A DNA stretch of 64,000 nt, taken from positions 12,282-76,281 of the forward strand of contig CAZPUQ010000012.1 of NCBI GenBank assembly GCA_964589785.1. The letters run 5' to 3'. A program made the translations under genes and the position numbers. Under the pieces are notes generated by a model. It worked only from the letters and a program-made list of their open reading frames with translations. It was not told the DNA's origin and searched no databases. Every line of letters begins with the position of its first letter. Within the stretch, counting starts at the first letter, position 1. The stretch comes from JAGVSR01 sp964589785. GTDB lineage: Bacteria; Pseudomonadota; Alphaproteobacteria; Rhizobiales; Hyphomicrobiaceae. Of the stretch, positions 46,001 to 54,499 are shown one piece after another.

Positions 46001-47175
46001 GCGCCGCTCGCAAGGCGGCCGTCGATACATTCCAACGCTTTGTTGCGACGGGTATGCTCGCGTCGGCTCTTCCAGAGGCCACGATTCCGGACCTTGCCAG
46101 CCCCTGGACCATCGATCCCGCGCTGAATCTGGCACGCCGCGTCGAGCAGGCGCTCGCCAACGTTAATGATGACGATGCGACCTGGGCCAGGGTTCAGAAG
46201 GAGGTGACGAGCGACCTCAACGAGCTTCAGGGTGAGCTGTCGTCGCTCGGCGAGCGGGCTCAGCCGAACAGCACCGACTGGGGCATTGTCGTGCACATCC
46301 TCTACCAGAACCGGCCGGAGCACCCGGACCGTCTGATCATGCGGCTCACCGAGGAGATCGACGCACGCAGCAAGCTGCTGACGTCGCGAGAGCGCGACAT
46401 TCTAGAGAACCACCTTCAGGCCGAGATCGCTGCCGAGATCCAGAGGCTGCTTCAGACCGCCGACGCTCAGCGGCAACGAATAAACGCGGAACTGTACCAG
46501 CGTCCCACTGCCACCGGTGTCCGTTATCGTCTGCTGTGGCAGCCGCTCTCGGAGGACGAAGGGGCTCCGTCCGGTTTCGAGGTGGCCAGAAAACGGCTGC
46601 TCGCGACCAATACCGAGCTTTGGACAGCCGAGGATCGCGGCGTCATTGGCCGGATGCTGCAAAGCCGGATCACTGCCGAGCGCGAACGGGCGGACGCAGA
46701 AGGCTCATCCGGAAGTCTTGTCGACCTCCTCTCCCACGCGCTCGATTATCGCCGCTGGCACCGCTTCCGGATTGAACGGTTACAAGCTGGAGACTGGCGC
46801 AAGCTCAGCGGCCCGGCCTCCAGCGGCGAGCGCGCGCTCGGCCTCACCGTGCCTCTGTTCGCTGCCGTCGCAAGCTTTTATGGCCACGGCGATGACGGCG
46901 CGACGCTCGCACCACGCCTCATCCTGCTCGACGAGGCCTTCGCGGGCATCGATGATCAGTCTCGGAAGCATTGCATGGCGTTGATCCGCGAGTTCGACCT
47001 CGATTTCGTAATCACGAGCGAACGCGAGTGGGCTTGCTACGCGGAGCTTCCCGGCGTCTCCATCTGTCAATTGCAGCGACGGGAGGGTATAGACGCCGTC
47101 TACGTCTCGCGCTGGACGTGGGACGGCGTTGCGCCGCGACCCATGCCCGACCCCGACCGCAGGGTGCCGGCATGA
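43006..47175 (+). CDS. jetC: Wadjet type II subunit JetC, SMC-like ATPase (TIGR02680 family)
   Basis: A 1389-residue MukB/SMC-like motor. Walker A LLRGNNGTGKSK is at about residue 55, followed by long coiled-coil arms rich in Arg/Glu/Ala and a hinge region near residues 620-720. The C-terminal head has signature SGPASSGERALG and Walker B RLILLDEAFAGIDDQ. It is thought to extrude DNA loops and sense small circles. Intact over its full length, with no frameshift seen. Overlaps jetB and jetD by four bases. Confidence 0.95.
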   Translation: MSNRLPLAPSEQPARPPLPRPERRRWQPLRLGLVELFHFDSEEFWFRDGHLLLRGNNGTGKSKVLSLTLPFLLDAQTKSSRIEPDGDSSKRMAWNLLLGVQERRTGYAWIEFGRRDADGCEHFLTLGAGLFAAAARSHVESWYFIIEDGKGPLRIGENLWLVSDQGVVLSKERLRERLQGAGLVFENASSYRRAVDERLFHLGRQRYDALIDTLIQLRQPQLSKKPDERLLSDALSEALPPLSPDLLTDVADALSQLEEDRRQLDRYQRLRQAVQRFNQRYRNYTSLQSRRQARAVRQAQTEFDNASQERNAALARVAACNNEESKAVVAHESAEAALTDAVTRLEVLRDDPANEDGTRLDNAARDAEARERAHTAAAAALGEVTRRLERDSAETKRLDVEALRSEQALLDARASAIKPAAMAGVTVHADSAFLAWQPSALAVSPPAVMEAMARDLRHALAERRAHIETVRRRLDEVQRADVERQRRLDLRDERQDEMTDAEARRMAADEAASREGMALIEAWQHYLESLVHIPAPAREQTALVEELAAWAGTLDGANPARLILQDVHQAAISAYAARKSELRAEQATLETESSQLDVERRRLVDGIDIAPPAPPARNLDARTERAGAPFWQVVDFKEAVAAPVRAGLEAALEASGLLDAWVDPSGRIEASDGSPLLDARVVARPVGRDTLAAILMPSLPEGCPVMPAHIDRLLAGIVCSREDPGDSESWIGIDGRFRLGALSGAWAKNEASYIGYAARKTARERRLVEIDDRLAELAASLGRIATELSRLDVERAEAEREWQRQPGDDRLRSAHATATAAAQDVSRVRERLAEAERVFSATDQAANAARERLKADAADLRLPTGPDDLSAVSSAVEECRDAFDLLAQSAREVRRAIGDAARQRQRESETREDHAGRQSDLGETLQAAREAAARLDVLQRSIGAKVDEIRRQIESARQKRTACETARNQAADTLTKARMSRAVADEQEQTAASIFEKSSAARKAAVDTFQRFVATGMLASALPEATIPDLASPWTIDPALNLARRVEQALANVNDDDATWARVQKEVTSDLNELQGELSSLGERAQPNSTDWGIVVHILYQNRPEHPDRLIMRLTEEIDARSKLLTSRERDILENHLQAEIAAEIQRLLQTADAQRQRINAELYQRPTATGVRYRLLWQPLSEDEGAPSGFEVARKRLLATNTELWTAEDRGVIGRMLQSRITAERERADAEGSSGSLVDLLSHALDYRRWHRFRIERLQAGDWRKLSGPASSGERALGLTVPLFAAVASFYGHGDDGATLAPRLILLDEAFAGIDDQSRKHCMALIREFDLDFVITSEREWACYAELPGVSICQLQRREGIDAVYVSRWTWDGVAPRPMPDPDRRVPA

Positions 47176-48473
47176 CCGGCGATGAGGAGCGCCTGACGCG
47201 ACTTCTCGGCGGCCCCGATCGCAGTCGGCTGCGTCAGCGCCTGCGGCGGTGCTATGAGCGCTCTGATGGCTCCGGCCGAGTGTCGACGGCACTCCGCCTC
47301 GATGGCCTCGCCACCGACGAAGTGACGCTGCTCGCCTCGCTCATGGGACGCCAGGCACGCCACGGCGCCACGACGATCGCTATCGATCTCGCTGCTATCG
47401 ACGCCGCACTGCGACGTGCCGGTCTCGGCTCCTCGCTCCGGGATGCCCTAGAACGGCTCGACGGCCCAATCGTTTGCCGGGCGGAGGCACTGGCGGCCGC
47501 CTCACAACGATGGAACGCGGTTGTGGCGCAGCTCGGAAATGCACGCTTGGCGGCTTGGCTCTCGACGCCAAGTGGGCTTGGACTCCTGAAGCGTCTGGCG
47601 CGCCAGGATATTGAGCACGCCGCCGGGTTGTGCAATCGAGCGGCGCGAGTTCTCGACGCACTTCCCGCCGCTGGCACCCCACGCGCCGCCCTTGCCGCCC
47701 GTATTCTTGGAGACGCTCACGCCTTGGACTCCGGCGCACCGACCGCAACCATGGTTCTTGCTACGTTGCGTCATGCCGATCGCAGCGCCGTAATCCGTGG
47801 AGGCTTGCCGAGCGATTGTGATACCAATGCAGGAGCAACCGACAGCGGTCGACGCCATAGCGAAACGGCGCAGGGCAATGTCGATACCGAGCGCGACCGC
47901 CACGTATGGGCCCGAGCCGGAGTTCTGGTGAATGAGCTCGCTCGTCCGGTGCTGCTGCTCAACATGCCACTCGCATCCGGCGACGTTTGGGGAGGCGGCG
48001 CGGGTGAACCGGCATACATGTCGTTGCGGGCGCTCTTGCGCTCGCCACCGCCCTTTGCTGTGGCCAGCAAGATGATCTCCATTTGCGAGAACGCGAATGT
48101 CGTCGCCATGGTGGCGGATCGGTTGGGAGCTGCCGCGGCTCCGCTCGTCTGCACCGACGGAATGCCGGCGGCGGCACAGCGCACGCTGCTGCAGACCCTT
48201 CACGGAGCTGGGGCGAGGTTCCGCTATCACGGCGATTTCGACTGGGCGGGACTGAGAATCGCCTCAACCGTCATGGACATTTGCGGCGCGGTCCCTTGGC
48301 GGTTCACAAGCGCGCACTACGAAGCGTCGATCGCGCGCTTCTCGGGGGCTCAGCTCGCTGGCCCGGCGGCGCCCAGTCCTTGGGACGATCGCCTTGGAAA
48401 ACTGATGCGACAGCACCGCATCGGCATCGCCGAGGAAGTAACAGTCGACGATCTCGTCGAGGATCTCGGCTGA
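47172..48473 (+). CDS. jetD: Wadjet type II subunit JetD, nuclease (TIGR02679 family)
   Basis: A 433-residue protein with an N-terminal TIGR02679 region and a C-terminal TOPRIM-like DUF2399 domain. The acidic site is seen in ICENANVVAMVADR and YHGDFDWAGLRIA. JetD cleaves DNA when JetABC stalls on a small circle. The ATG at 47172 overlaps the jetC stop. With this gene the type II set is complete and in the standard order A-B-C-D. Confidence 0.93.
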   Translation: MTGDEERLTRLLGGPDRSRLRQRLRRCYERSDGSGRVSTALRLDGLATDEVTLLASLMGRQARHGATTIAIDLAAIDAALRRAGLGSSLRDALERLDGPIVCRAEALAAASQRWNAVVAQLGNARLAAWLSTPSGLGLLKRLARQDIEHAAGLCNRAARVLDALPAAGTPRAALAARILGDAHALDSGAPTATMVLATLRHADRSAVIRGGLPSDCDTNAGATDSGRRHSETAQGNVDTERDRHVWARAGVLVNELARPVLLLNMPLASGDVWGGGAGEPAYMSLRALLRSPPPFAVASKMISICENANVVAMVADRLGAAAAPLVCTDGMPAAAQRTLLQTLHGAGARFRYHGDFDWAGLRIASTVMDICGAVPWRFTSAHYEASIARFSGAQLAGPAAPSPWDDRLGKLMRQHRIGIAEEVTVDDLVEDLG

Positions 48474-48680
48474 TACCTCGCCGGTGCCTTGCTCCTTGAT
48501 CGCGCCTCCAAGAATACTGTTTCTGTCCGTTAGCATCCGCTTCTGATGCGTGTGGCTGGCCCCGCAGCAGCTGCCCGAAATAGGAGACCGATCTGCGATG
48601 TCTCGCCCGGAGTTGGACGATTAGGGTCGTGATAATCCTGACGTATACTCACGCTGCAATCATTTCGAAGGGAGCATGTC

Positions 48681-49955
48681 ATGGTGTCGAGACAGGAGCT
48701 GTACGAGCTGGTCTGGTCCACGCCCATGACGAAGGTGGCCGAGAAACTCCAGGTCTCCAACAGCTACATGGCGCGTGTTTGCACGGCCCTGAATGTTCCC
48801 CGACCCGGTAGAGGCTATTGGGCAAAGCTAGCCGTCGGTGGAGCGCCACGACGCGAACCATTGCCGGAGCCACAGCCAGGCGACCAACTTTCGTGGGAGC
48901 CCGGCGGAGAGCTGAGTCCCGCTGCAAAACTGCGGAGCCGGCAGGACAGCGAGCCATCACCTCGGTCTCGGTCCCAAGCTCGTGTCCATTGGTTGGTCAA
49001 TAGTGCCAGACAGCACTTCGACCACTGTCGCCCGGGTAAGGAAGGCGACTATCTCAAACCCTACAAGAAGCTCTTGGTAGATATCACATCGTCCAAGGCG
49101 TGCCTCGAAAAAGCATTCGCGTTCGCCAGCTCACTTTTCAACGCGCTTGAGTCGGCGGAACATCGCGTGTTGCTCGCGCAGAGGATGCACCGGATCGAAA
49201 TCGATGAGAAAGAGGTCCCAAGCAAGCATCGAACGCACCGCTATCCCAGTCTTTGGACGCCGGGCGAACCAACCATCGTCTACATCGGAACAGTGCCGAT
49301 CGGACTGGCGACCATCGAGATGTCCGAGGAAGTTTTGATGCGCTACGTCAATGGCGAATACATACGTGACGCGGATTACAAACCGCCGAAGATGTCACGC
49401 TATCACGTGGATCACACGTGGACCACAACGCATTCCATACCGAGTGGCCGACTTCGGCTTGTTGCCTACTGTCCCTCGTGGCGCGTGTCTTGGTCACTGC
49501 AATGGCAGGAGACACCCAAGTCATCACTCGAGAGTTCGATACGCGCAATCGTAAGGAGCCTCGAAAGCTCTTCCACCGAGCTGGCCGAGAAGATGGCCGA
49601 GGCTGAGCGCATTGCGCAGGTGAAGCATCAGGAGCAGCTTGCTGCCATCGAGCGACACGAGAGAGAAGAGGATCGACGCAAGGTCGCACAGTCTGTCAAG
49701 GATAGCCGAGACCATATTGAACAGATCATTCAACAGTGGGCCGGCATCAGGAACATCGAGCAATTCCTTGCCGGCGTGGAGGACTATGCATCACGGCTCC
49801 CTCCCGATGAGAAGCAAGAAGCCTTGCAACGGCTTGAACTGGCGCGCGACTTCCTTGGTTCTCGCGATCCTATGAAGTATTTCCTCGAGTGGAAGACTCC
49901 GAAGGAGCGCTATCGATCGCCCTACGCCGTCAGCGGCGACGAGTCGTCGGGGTAG
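48681..49955 (+). CDS. HTH-containing protein of unknown function next to Wadjet
   Basis: A 424-residue soluble protein. Residues 1-50 form an HTH-like module: SRQELYELVWSTPMTKVAEKL then VSNSYMARVCTALNVPRPGRGYW. Proteins starting with this WxxPMTKVA pattern are widespread in accessory regions and lack an assigned function. The middle is beta-rich (PTIVYIGTVPIGLATIEM), then a charged coiled coil (residues ~290-345) and a short C-terminal domain. GGAG precedes the ATG by six bases. It is on the same strand, 207 bases after jetD, with its own possible promoter. Confidence 0.85.
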   Translation: MVSRQELYELVWSTPMTKVAEKLQVSNSYMARVCTALNVPRPGRGYWAKLAVGGAPRREPLPEPQPGDQLSWEPGGELSPAAKLRSRQDSEPSPRSRSQARVHWLVNSARQHFDHCRPGKEGDYLKPYKKLLVDITSSKACLEKAFAFASSLFNALESAEHRVLLAQRMHRIEIDEKEVPSKHRTHRYPSLWTPGEPTIVYIGTVPIGLATIEMSEEVLMRYVNGEYIRDADYKPPKMSRYHVDHTWTTTHSIPSGRLRLVAYCPSWRVSWSLQWQETPKSSLESSIRAIVRSLESSSTELAEKMAEAERIAQVKHQEQLAAIERHEREEDRRKVAQSVKDSRDHIEQIIQQWAGIRNIEQFLAGVEDYASRLPPDEKQEALQRLELARDFLGSRDPMKYFLEWKTPKERYRSPYAVSGDESSG

Positions 49956-50046
49956 TGTGTACGAGCGTTTTCAATCAAGGCTGCTACTGCAATCTTATTG
50001 AGGGGGTTGAACGCAACCTGTCTTCCATCGGCCGTCTCGACCGCCC

Positions 50047-50277
50047 TCAGCGCCGCTGGTTCGGCAACCGAACCTCGTCCAATAGCTGACCCGCCGGCAC
50101 CTTCAGAGCCTTTGCGATTCTGTCGAGGATAATGACGGTGGGATTGCGCACGCCGCGCTCGATGCCGCTGATGTAGGTGCGGTGTAGACCGCAGTGGTCG
50201 GCAAAGCTCTCCTGCGAGTAGCCCTGCTCCTCCCGAAATCTCTTCAAGTTGAGGCCGACCCGGCGCCGCACGTCCAT
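50047..50277 (-). CDS. XRE-family HTH protein, controller (C) protein-like
   Basis: A 76-residue single-domain Cro/C1 protein: RRRVGLNLKRFREEQGYSQE, FADHCGLHRTYISGIERG, then NPTVIILDRIAKAL. Size, the HRTYISGIERG recognition-helix region and the genomic setting match restriction-modification controller proteins. It starts 27 bases from a C-box-like element that is repeated in front of the Mrr-like endonuclease gene 2 kb away. It probably regulates itself and that gene. Confidence 0.9.
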   Translation of the reverse strand: MDVRRRVGLNLKRFREEQGYSQESFADHCGLHRTYISGIERGVRNPTVIILDRIAKALKVPAGQLLDEVRLPNQRR

Positions 50278-50304
50278 AAGGGCGAAAGAACGGCGCCGGC
50301 GACG

Positions 50305-50332
50305 ATTGATCTACAGACGATGAGTCTCATTT
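50305..50332 (-). promoter_or_regulatory. C-box-like element copy A, upstream of the controller gene
   Basis: A 28-bp element that recurs at 52312-52339 with one substitution. On the minus strand it contains GACTCATCGTCTGTAGATC, close to the GACT-N3-AGTC pattern of C-boxes. It ends 27 bases before the controller start codon, where autoregulatory C-boxes lie. Confidence 0.7.
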
Positions 50333-50399
50333 TGTCGAACTGCACAGCCGCAAAGAGCGACACGACAGGCTTGAATACCGCCGGTGTCGCGCAGACACT

Positions 50400-52190
50400 C
50401 TAGGCGCCTTCATTGGGCCAGTTTCGCCCTTGGGACAGTGCCGTGAAGGCTTTGCTCACGAGCTGTGCGCGCGCTTGCAAGTAGCTGCCATAGTCACTCC
50501 GAATCTTGGCGCGCCGCTCGTCCGGGCGGTCGATGCTCGCGTAGCCACCGACTTTTAGCTGATCGAAGGGAACAGCGTGAGACCGAAGGCGGTCGCGAAC
50601 AACGGCTTCGCCGAGTTCGGCCCGGTCAATGCGTTCCGAGAGATACTTGAGCGGATCCTTGGCTGAGATGTTGCGATTGGTGCTCATTGTAATCAGAATG
50701 CAGTTCAGGGCCTTGCTGCTTTCCCGATCAGAGAGGTTTCCATCGTCGGTCAGAAGCGCGTCGGGAAAGACGTGGTGGTATTCGCGATGTGCGAGCCGCT
50801 GGCGCGTCGCCTGATTACCATCGGCGATGTCGAAGGCTCCCGCCTTCAGTGATGCAGCAAGAATTGCCCGTGCCAAGGTATCCTTGCGCTTGGGCCAACC
50901 GGCTTGCATCAACTCCTCTTCTTGCGGAAGGGGGTAGTCGGCCTCATTGAAGACGGGAACGGCGTCTCGATCGGCTGTGCCCAAGAAATAGTCGCGAAGC
51001 CCGCGATAATCTTGCAGCGACCTCGTCGATGACGCGTTTTCATAGCGTGAGGTCATGAAAGACCGCCAAAGATACGCCCGGACCGTCGCGCGTGCGTTTC
51101 CATGATCGTCGAGCTTTTTCGGCAGATGCTTATGGAGTGCCGCCAAGACTGGTACGACCGTGACGGTCGGAAGACGCTGATCATCGAAGATGCACTCCTC
51201 TTCCAGGACTTGGATCGCCCACTGCACACCCTCCGAAATCTCGTTCCAGGCGGTATCGACGTCCATCAAGTCGAGTTGGAAGAAGCTCGCTTGCGCGGGC
51301 GTCCGATCAGCCCGGAGCGCGGCGGTCTGGAGGACCAGCTGCTCAGGAGAGACGTAGCTTTCCACAGCCGGGCACTTCTCGCGCAGATCGAGCATCAGAT
51401 CGTGCATCGACTTCCCCGTGCGTGCCTCAAACTGCGCGACGATGATGTCGAATGCATTGAGCGGAACCGCCGACGTATTCATCTTCACGAAGACATCGAG
51501 CGCCGTCGCCGGCCGTGTTTGAACATCGAGAAGTAACATCGGAAGATTGAAACGCTTCAGTTTCTCCTGGAGATCGCGGAGTGCATTCTCAAGTCTGCGA
51601 CTTTCGTTCAGGTCCTTGTTCACGGCCGCGTCGCACCATTCTTGGCGTTTTGCCGACACGTCTGCGGGCTGCAACAGCCAGACGGGCGCGAGGCCGCGAC
51701 TGAGCACCTCGACAGGATCGCTGGTCCAGATTGGGTAGCGACGACCGTCCTTGTGCCGCCAACGCTTCACGCGCGTGATCCGCGACGGTGTTGAGCCATC
51801 GTCATCGAGTTCGGGCTCTTCGAGCTGCACGAAAAAACTTACATCATCGTAGCTATCGTGCAGACTGCGCCAGAGTGCGGTGAGCCTCTGCTGGCCGTCG
51901 AGCAAATGCTCGGTGCAGCGCTCGACCGGGGCGGGGGCACCTGCGAGCGCGCGCGTCACAAAGGGCTCCCGTTCGCCAACTTCAAGGACCAGCGTCGAGC
52001 CGATCGGCAGGCCTCTTAGTATAGAGTCAAGGATCCCGGAAACGTTCTCGTAGTCCCATGCTTCGAAGCGTTGAAAGCGGGGGAGCCGCAGCTGGCCACT
52101 GCGAATTCTTTGGAACCACGTCTCAATACTGCGATCTCTGGCTTCCACGCTTCCCCCACTGTCACATCCGGCTGCGGTGATCATTGTCAT
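50400..52190 (-). CDS. DUF262 / HNH (GmrSD-like) protein
   Basis: A 596-residue protein. The N-terminal DUF262 (ParB-like nucleotide-binding) domain has RLPRFQRFEAW and the hallmark LLDGQQRLTAL (residues 96-106). FVKMNTSAVPLNAFDI fits the same family. The C-terminal HNH domain has REYHHVFPDALL (His pair ~471-473) and ALNCILITMSTNRNISAKDP. GmrSD-type enzymes cut modified DNA using a nucleotide. It is divergent from the Mrr-like gene, with the second C-box between them. Confidence 0.9.
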   Translation of the reverse strand: MTMITAAGCDSGGSVEARDRSIETWFQRIRSGQLRLPRFQRFEAWDYENVSGILDSILRGLPIGSTLVLEVGEREPFVTRALAGAPAPVERCTEHLLDGQQRLTALWRSLHDSYDDVSFFVQLEEPELDDDGSTPSRITRVKRWRHKDGRRYPIWTSDPVEVLSRGLAPVWLLQPADVSAKRQEWCDAAVNKDLNESRRLENALRDLQEKLKRFNLPMLLLDVQTRPATALDVFVKMNTSAVPLNAFDIIVAQFEARTGKSMHDLMLDLREKCPAVESYVSPEQLVLQTAALRADRTPAQASFFQLDLMDVDTAWNEISEGVQWAIQVLEEECIFDDQRLPTVTVVPVLAALHKHLPKKLDDHGNARATVRAYLWRSFMTSRYENASSTRSLQDYRGLRDYFLGTADRDAVPVFNEADYPLPQEEELMQAGWPKRKDTLARAILAASLKAGAFDIADGNQATRQRLAHREYHHVFPDALLTDDGNLSDRESSKALNCILITMSTNRNISAKDPLKYLSERIDRAELGEAVVRDRLRSHAVPFDQLKVGGYASIDRPDERRAKIRSDYGSYLQARAQLVSKAFTALSQGRNWPNEGA

Positions 52191-52311
52191 TTAAGGTGAA
52201 CGGATGGTTACATGCCCCCAACTTTCCAGCCTTGCTGTCCCGCAATCCCTCGAGGTTGGCGGCGTATTCGGCGGCACACGTCCTTGGCGGTCTGGAACGG
52301 GGAAGATGACC

Positions 52312-52339
52312 ATTGATCTACAGACGATAAGTCTCATTT
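52312..52339 (+). promoter_or_regulatory. C-box-like element copy B, between DUF262 and Mrr-like genes
   Basis: Identical to copy A in 27 of 28 bases, including the dyad AGACGATAAGTCT. It lies 67 bases upstream of the endonuclease start and 121 bases upstream of the divergent DUF262 gene start, so a bound controller could act on either gene. Confidence 0.7.
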
Positions 52340-52406
52340 CGCTGGACTTTTCGCCGACAGGAAGCGATGCATCGGTTCCGGCAATGATGCCTATGAGTCA
52401 CATTCG

Positions 52407-53336
52407 ATGGAACCGGTTGCTCCCGCAACGATCCGCTACATCAAGCTTGGACCGGGCGGCGCGTGGGCGTCGAAGTGCCTATCCAACGGCGAGATCCACT
52501 TCGGCATTGCGGGCGAGCCCCACGACCTCGCGGCGAAATGCGATTGGGACGGCGTCGTCGCGCATTTTGTGGCCCAGGGCCGCATACGCGCCAAGGCGCG
52601 CGACTTGGCCCGCGAGATCCAGGATTTTCATACCCTCGGCGCCGATTGCCTCTGGATCACGTTCGCAGACCGGTGCCTGTGGTGGGCGTTCGCAGAGCCA
52701 CACGTCACGATCAACGGCGCGGCCGGTCCCGATACGGCCGTCTGCGCGCGCCGCACGCTCGATGGCTGGCATAAAACGAACCTCAAGGGCGAGCCGCTGC
52801 GTGCCGACAGCCTGAGCTCCAAGCTGACGCAGGTCGCTGCGTATCAGCAGACGATCTGCAGCGTGAAGGCCTCGGATTATCTGCTGCGCCGGATCAACGC
52901 CGTGCCCGAGCCTATCGTCGCCGAAGCCCAGACGGTGCGCACTGCGATGGTTGCGAGTGCCAGCGCGATGATTGCCCAGCTGCACTGGGCGGATTTCGAG
53001 ATCATGGTAGATTTGATCTTCGCGCGCGGCGGCTGGCAGCGGGCCTCCGTCCTCGGTGGCACGATGGCGGACATCGATCTCCTGATCGAACAACCGACAC
53101 TCGACGAGCGCGCGTCCGTTCAGGTCAAGTCGCGCGCCGGCCAAGCTGTACTCGACGAGCACATGGCCTTGTTCGCGGCCAGCGGGCTTGGCCGCACGTT
53201 CTTTGTCTGCCACTCGCCCGATGGAGCGTTGACGACGCGCGGCATCCCTGGCGTCCATCTCTGGACAAATACGCACCTTGCGGAGATCGCGGTCCGGTCG
53301 GGGCTGTTCGAATGGCTGATGGAGCGCGCCGGCTGA
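52407..53336 (+). CDS. Mrr-like restriction endonuclease
   Basis: A 309-residue protein. The C-terminal domain (from ~192) is Mrr-like PD-(D/E)xK: LHWADFEIMVDLIF (Glu198), MADIDLLIE (Asp222/224) and ASVQVKSRAG (Gln239, Lys241). The N-terminal ~190 residues (YIKLGPGGAWASKC, LWITFADRCLWWAFAEP) look like a compact beta domain, perhaps a reader of modified bases. Mrr enzymes cut methylated DNA. The start ATG is in a C-box-led intergenic region shared with the DUF262 gene. No obvious cognate methyltransferase adjoins on the same strand. Confidence 0.85.
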   Translation: MEPVAPATIRYIKLGPGGAWASKCLSNGEIHFGIAGEPHDLAAKCDWDGVVAHFVAQGRIRAKARDLAREIQDFHTLGADCLWITFADRCLWWAFAEPHVTINGAAGPDTAVCARRTLDGWHKTNLKGEPLRADSLSSKLTQVAAYQQTICSVKASDYLLRRINAVPEPIVAEAQTVRTAMVASASAMIAQLHWADFEIMVDLIFARGGWQRASVLGGTMADIDLLIEQPTLDERASVQVKSRAGQAVLDEHMALFAASGLGRTFFVCHSPDGALTTRGIPGVHLWTNTHLAEIAVRSGLFEWLMERAG

Positions 53337-53413
53337 CGTGCGAGTATGCCAGCCGCGAACTGTCGTGGACATGCGAGGACCGGTGGCGGTCGCCGAGCCA
53401 TGACGGTTGCCGC

Positions 53414-54499
53414 TCACGGCATCGCGTTCGGATCCGTCTTGAGGCGGTTTTGATAGTCGATCGTCGCGGCCATCAGGCGCTCGAACTCTTCCGGCGTGAT
53501 CTGACGTGGGCGCTCCGCTGGATGGCGATCCCCGATGCCGAAGACCTCATGGGCCATGATTCTGCGCTCGGAGACGCGCCCGAACCACATCGTCGGCAGC
53601 CCGAGAGCATCGTCAGGCCCGGCGAAGCATCCGCCGCGCGCCTCCTTGTCGTTCATGTGCCGGAACGGCGCCTGCTGGTATTGGGCGCCGAAGTTGTAGG
53701 CGCCGATGTCCATCATGCGGCGGTAGAGTGTCGTCCGATCGTCGATGGCGGGCGCCAGCGGCTCGCCCTTCAAGCGGACGTGTTGCCGGCCACCGGGTAG
53801 CGGCCACGTCTCGTCGGCGATCGCCACGGCCGGCAGCTTGAGGTGGACCCAGTCTTGCTCTCCGCCAAGGAGATGGGCGCTGAGGTCGTCATGATGCAGC
53901 CGTTGCATCAGCACGATCACCGCACCCTTCTCCTTGTCATTGAGGCGCTGGATGACTTCGGCATCGAACCATTTGTTGATAACCTTGCGTCGCGCGGCAT
54001 CGTAGACATAGGCAGGTGCGACCGGATCGTCGACGACGATGAGATCGGCGCCGCGTCCGACCAGGGTGCCACCGACCACGCCCGTCATGCGCCGGCCGCC
54101 GTGAGGCAGGCGAATGTCGCCCTTGGACCCTTCGATTTTCAGATGCGGAAACAGCGCCCGGCAGCGCGGCGATCCAATCAGCTCGCGAGTCGCCTGATCG
54201 AAGTCGCGTGCCAGTTCGCGTGTGCCGGTTACCGACATGATCTTGAGCCGCGGATCGCGGCCGAGCAGCCAAACGGGCAGCGCGATCGAGGCGGACAAAG
54301 ATTTCAAAGTCTGCGGCGGCAGATTGATGATCAACCGCTTGATCTCGCCCCGCGCAACGCGCTCGATATACCCGGCAACGACGTCGATGTGCCACGTCTC
54401 GACGAGGGCTTGACCGGGATGCAGCTCGCGAAAGGCAAAGCGCAGAAACGCCGGGAAGTGGCTGCGGTACAGGGCCTTGACCTGATCAGCCGTTGCCAT
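53414..54499 (-). CDS. terminase large subunit-like ATPase, C-terminally truncated
   Basis: A 361-residue phage packaging-type ATPase. LIINLPPQTLKS is the variant Walker A of this family, LIVVDDPV the Walker B, and VLMQRLHHDDLSAHLL a family signature. After YNFGAQYQQAP the sequence leaves the family and ends in ~80 unrelated residues; the RNase H-like nuclease domain is absent. It overlaps the DUF5681 gene. This is probably not a working terminase; it may be a domesticated ATPase within a conserved trio. Confidence 0.8.
   Translation of the reverse strand: MATADQVKALYRSHFPAFLRFAFRELHPGQALVETWHIDVVAGYIERVARGEIKRLIINLPPQTLKSLSASIALPVWLLGRDPRLKIMSVTGTRELARDFDQATRELIGSPRCRALFPHLKIEGSKGDIRLPHGGRRMTGVVGGTLVGRGADLIVVDDPVAPAYVYDAARRKVINKWFDAEVIQRLNDKEKGAVIVLMQRLHHDDLSAHLLGGEQDWVHLKLPAVAIADETWPLPGGRQHVRLKGEPLAPAIDDRTTLYRRMMDIGAYNFGAQYQQAPFRHMNDKEARGGCFAGPDDALGLPTMWFGRVSERRIMAHEVFGIGDRHPAERPRQITPEEFERLMAATIDYQNRLKTDPNAMP

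Noticed and set aside
48264..48536. Minus-strand gene over the jetD 3' end
   Set aside because: Overlaps the conserved C-terminal part of JetD and has no family features.
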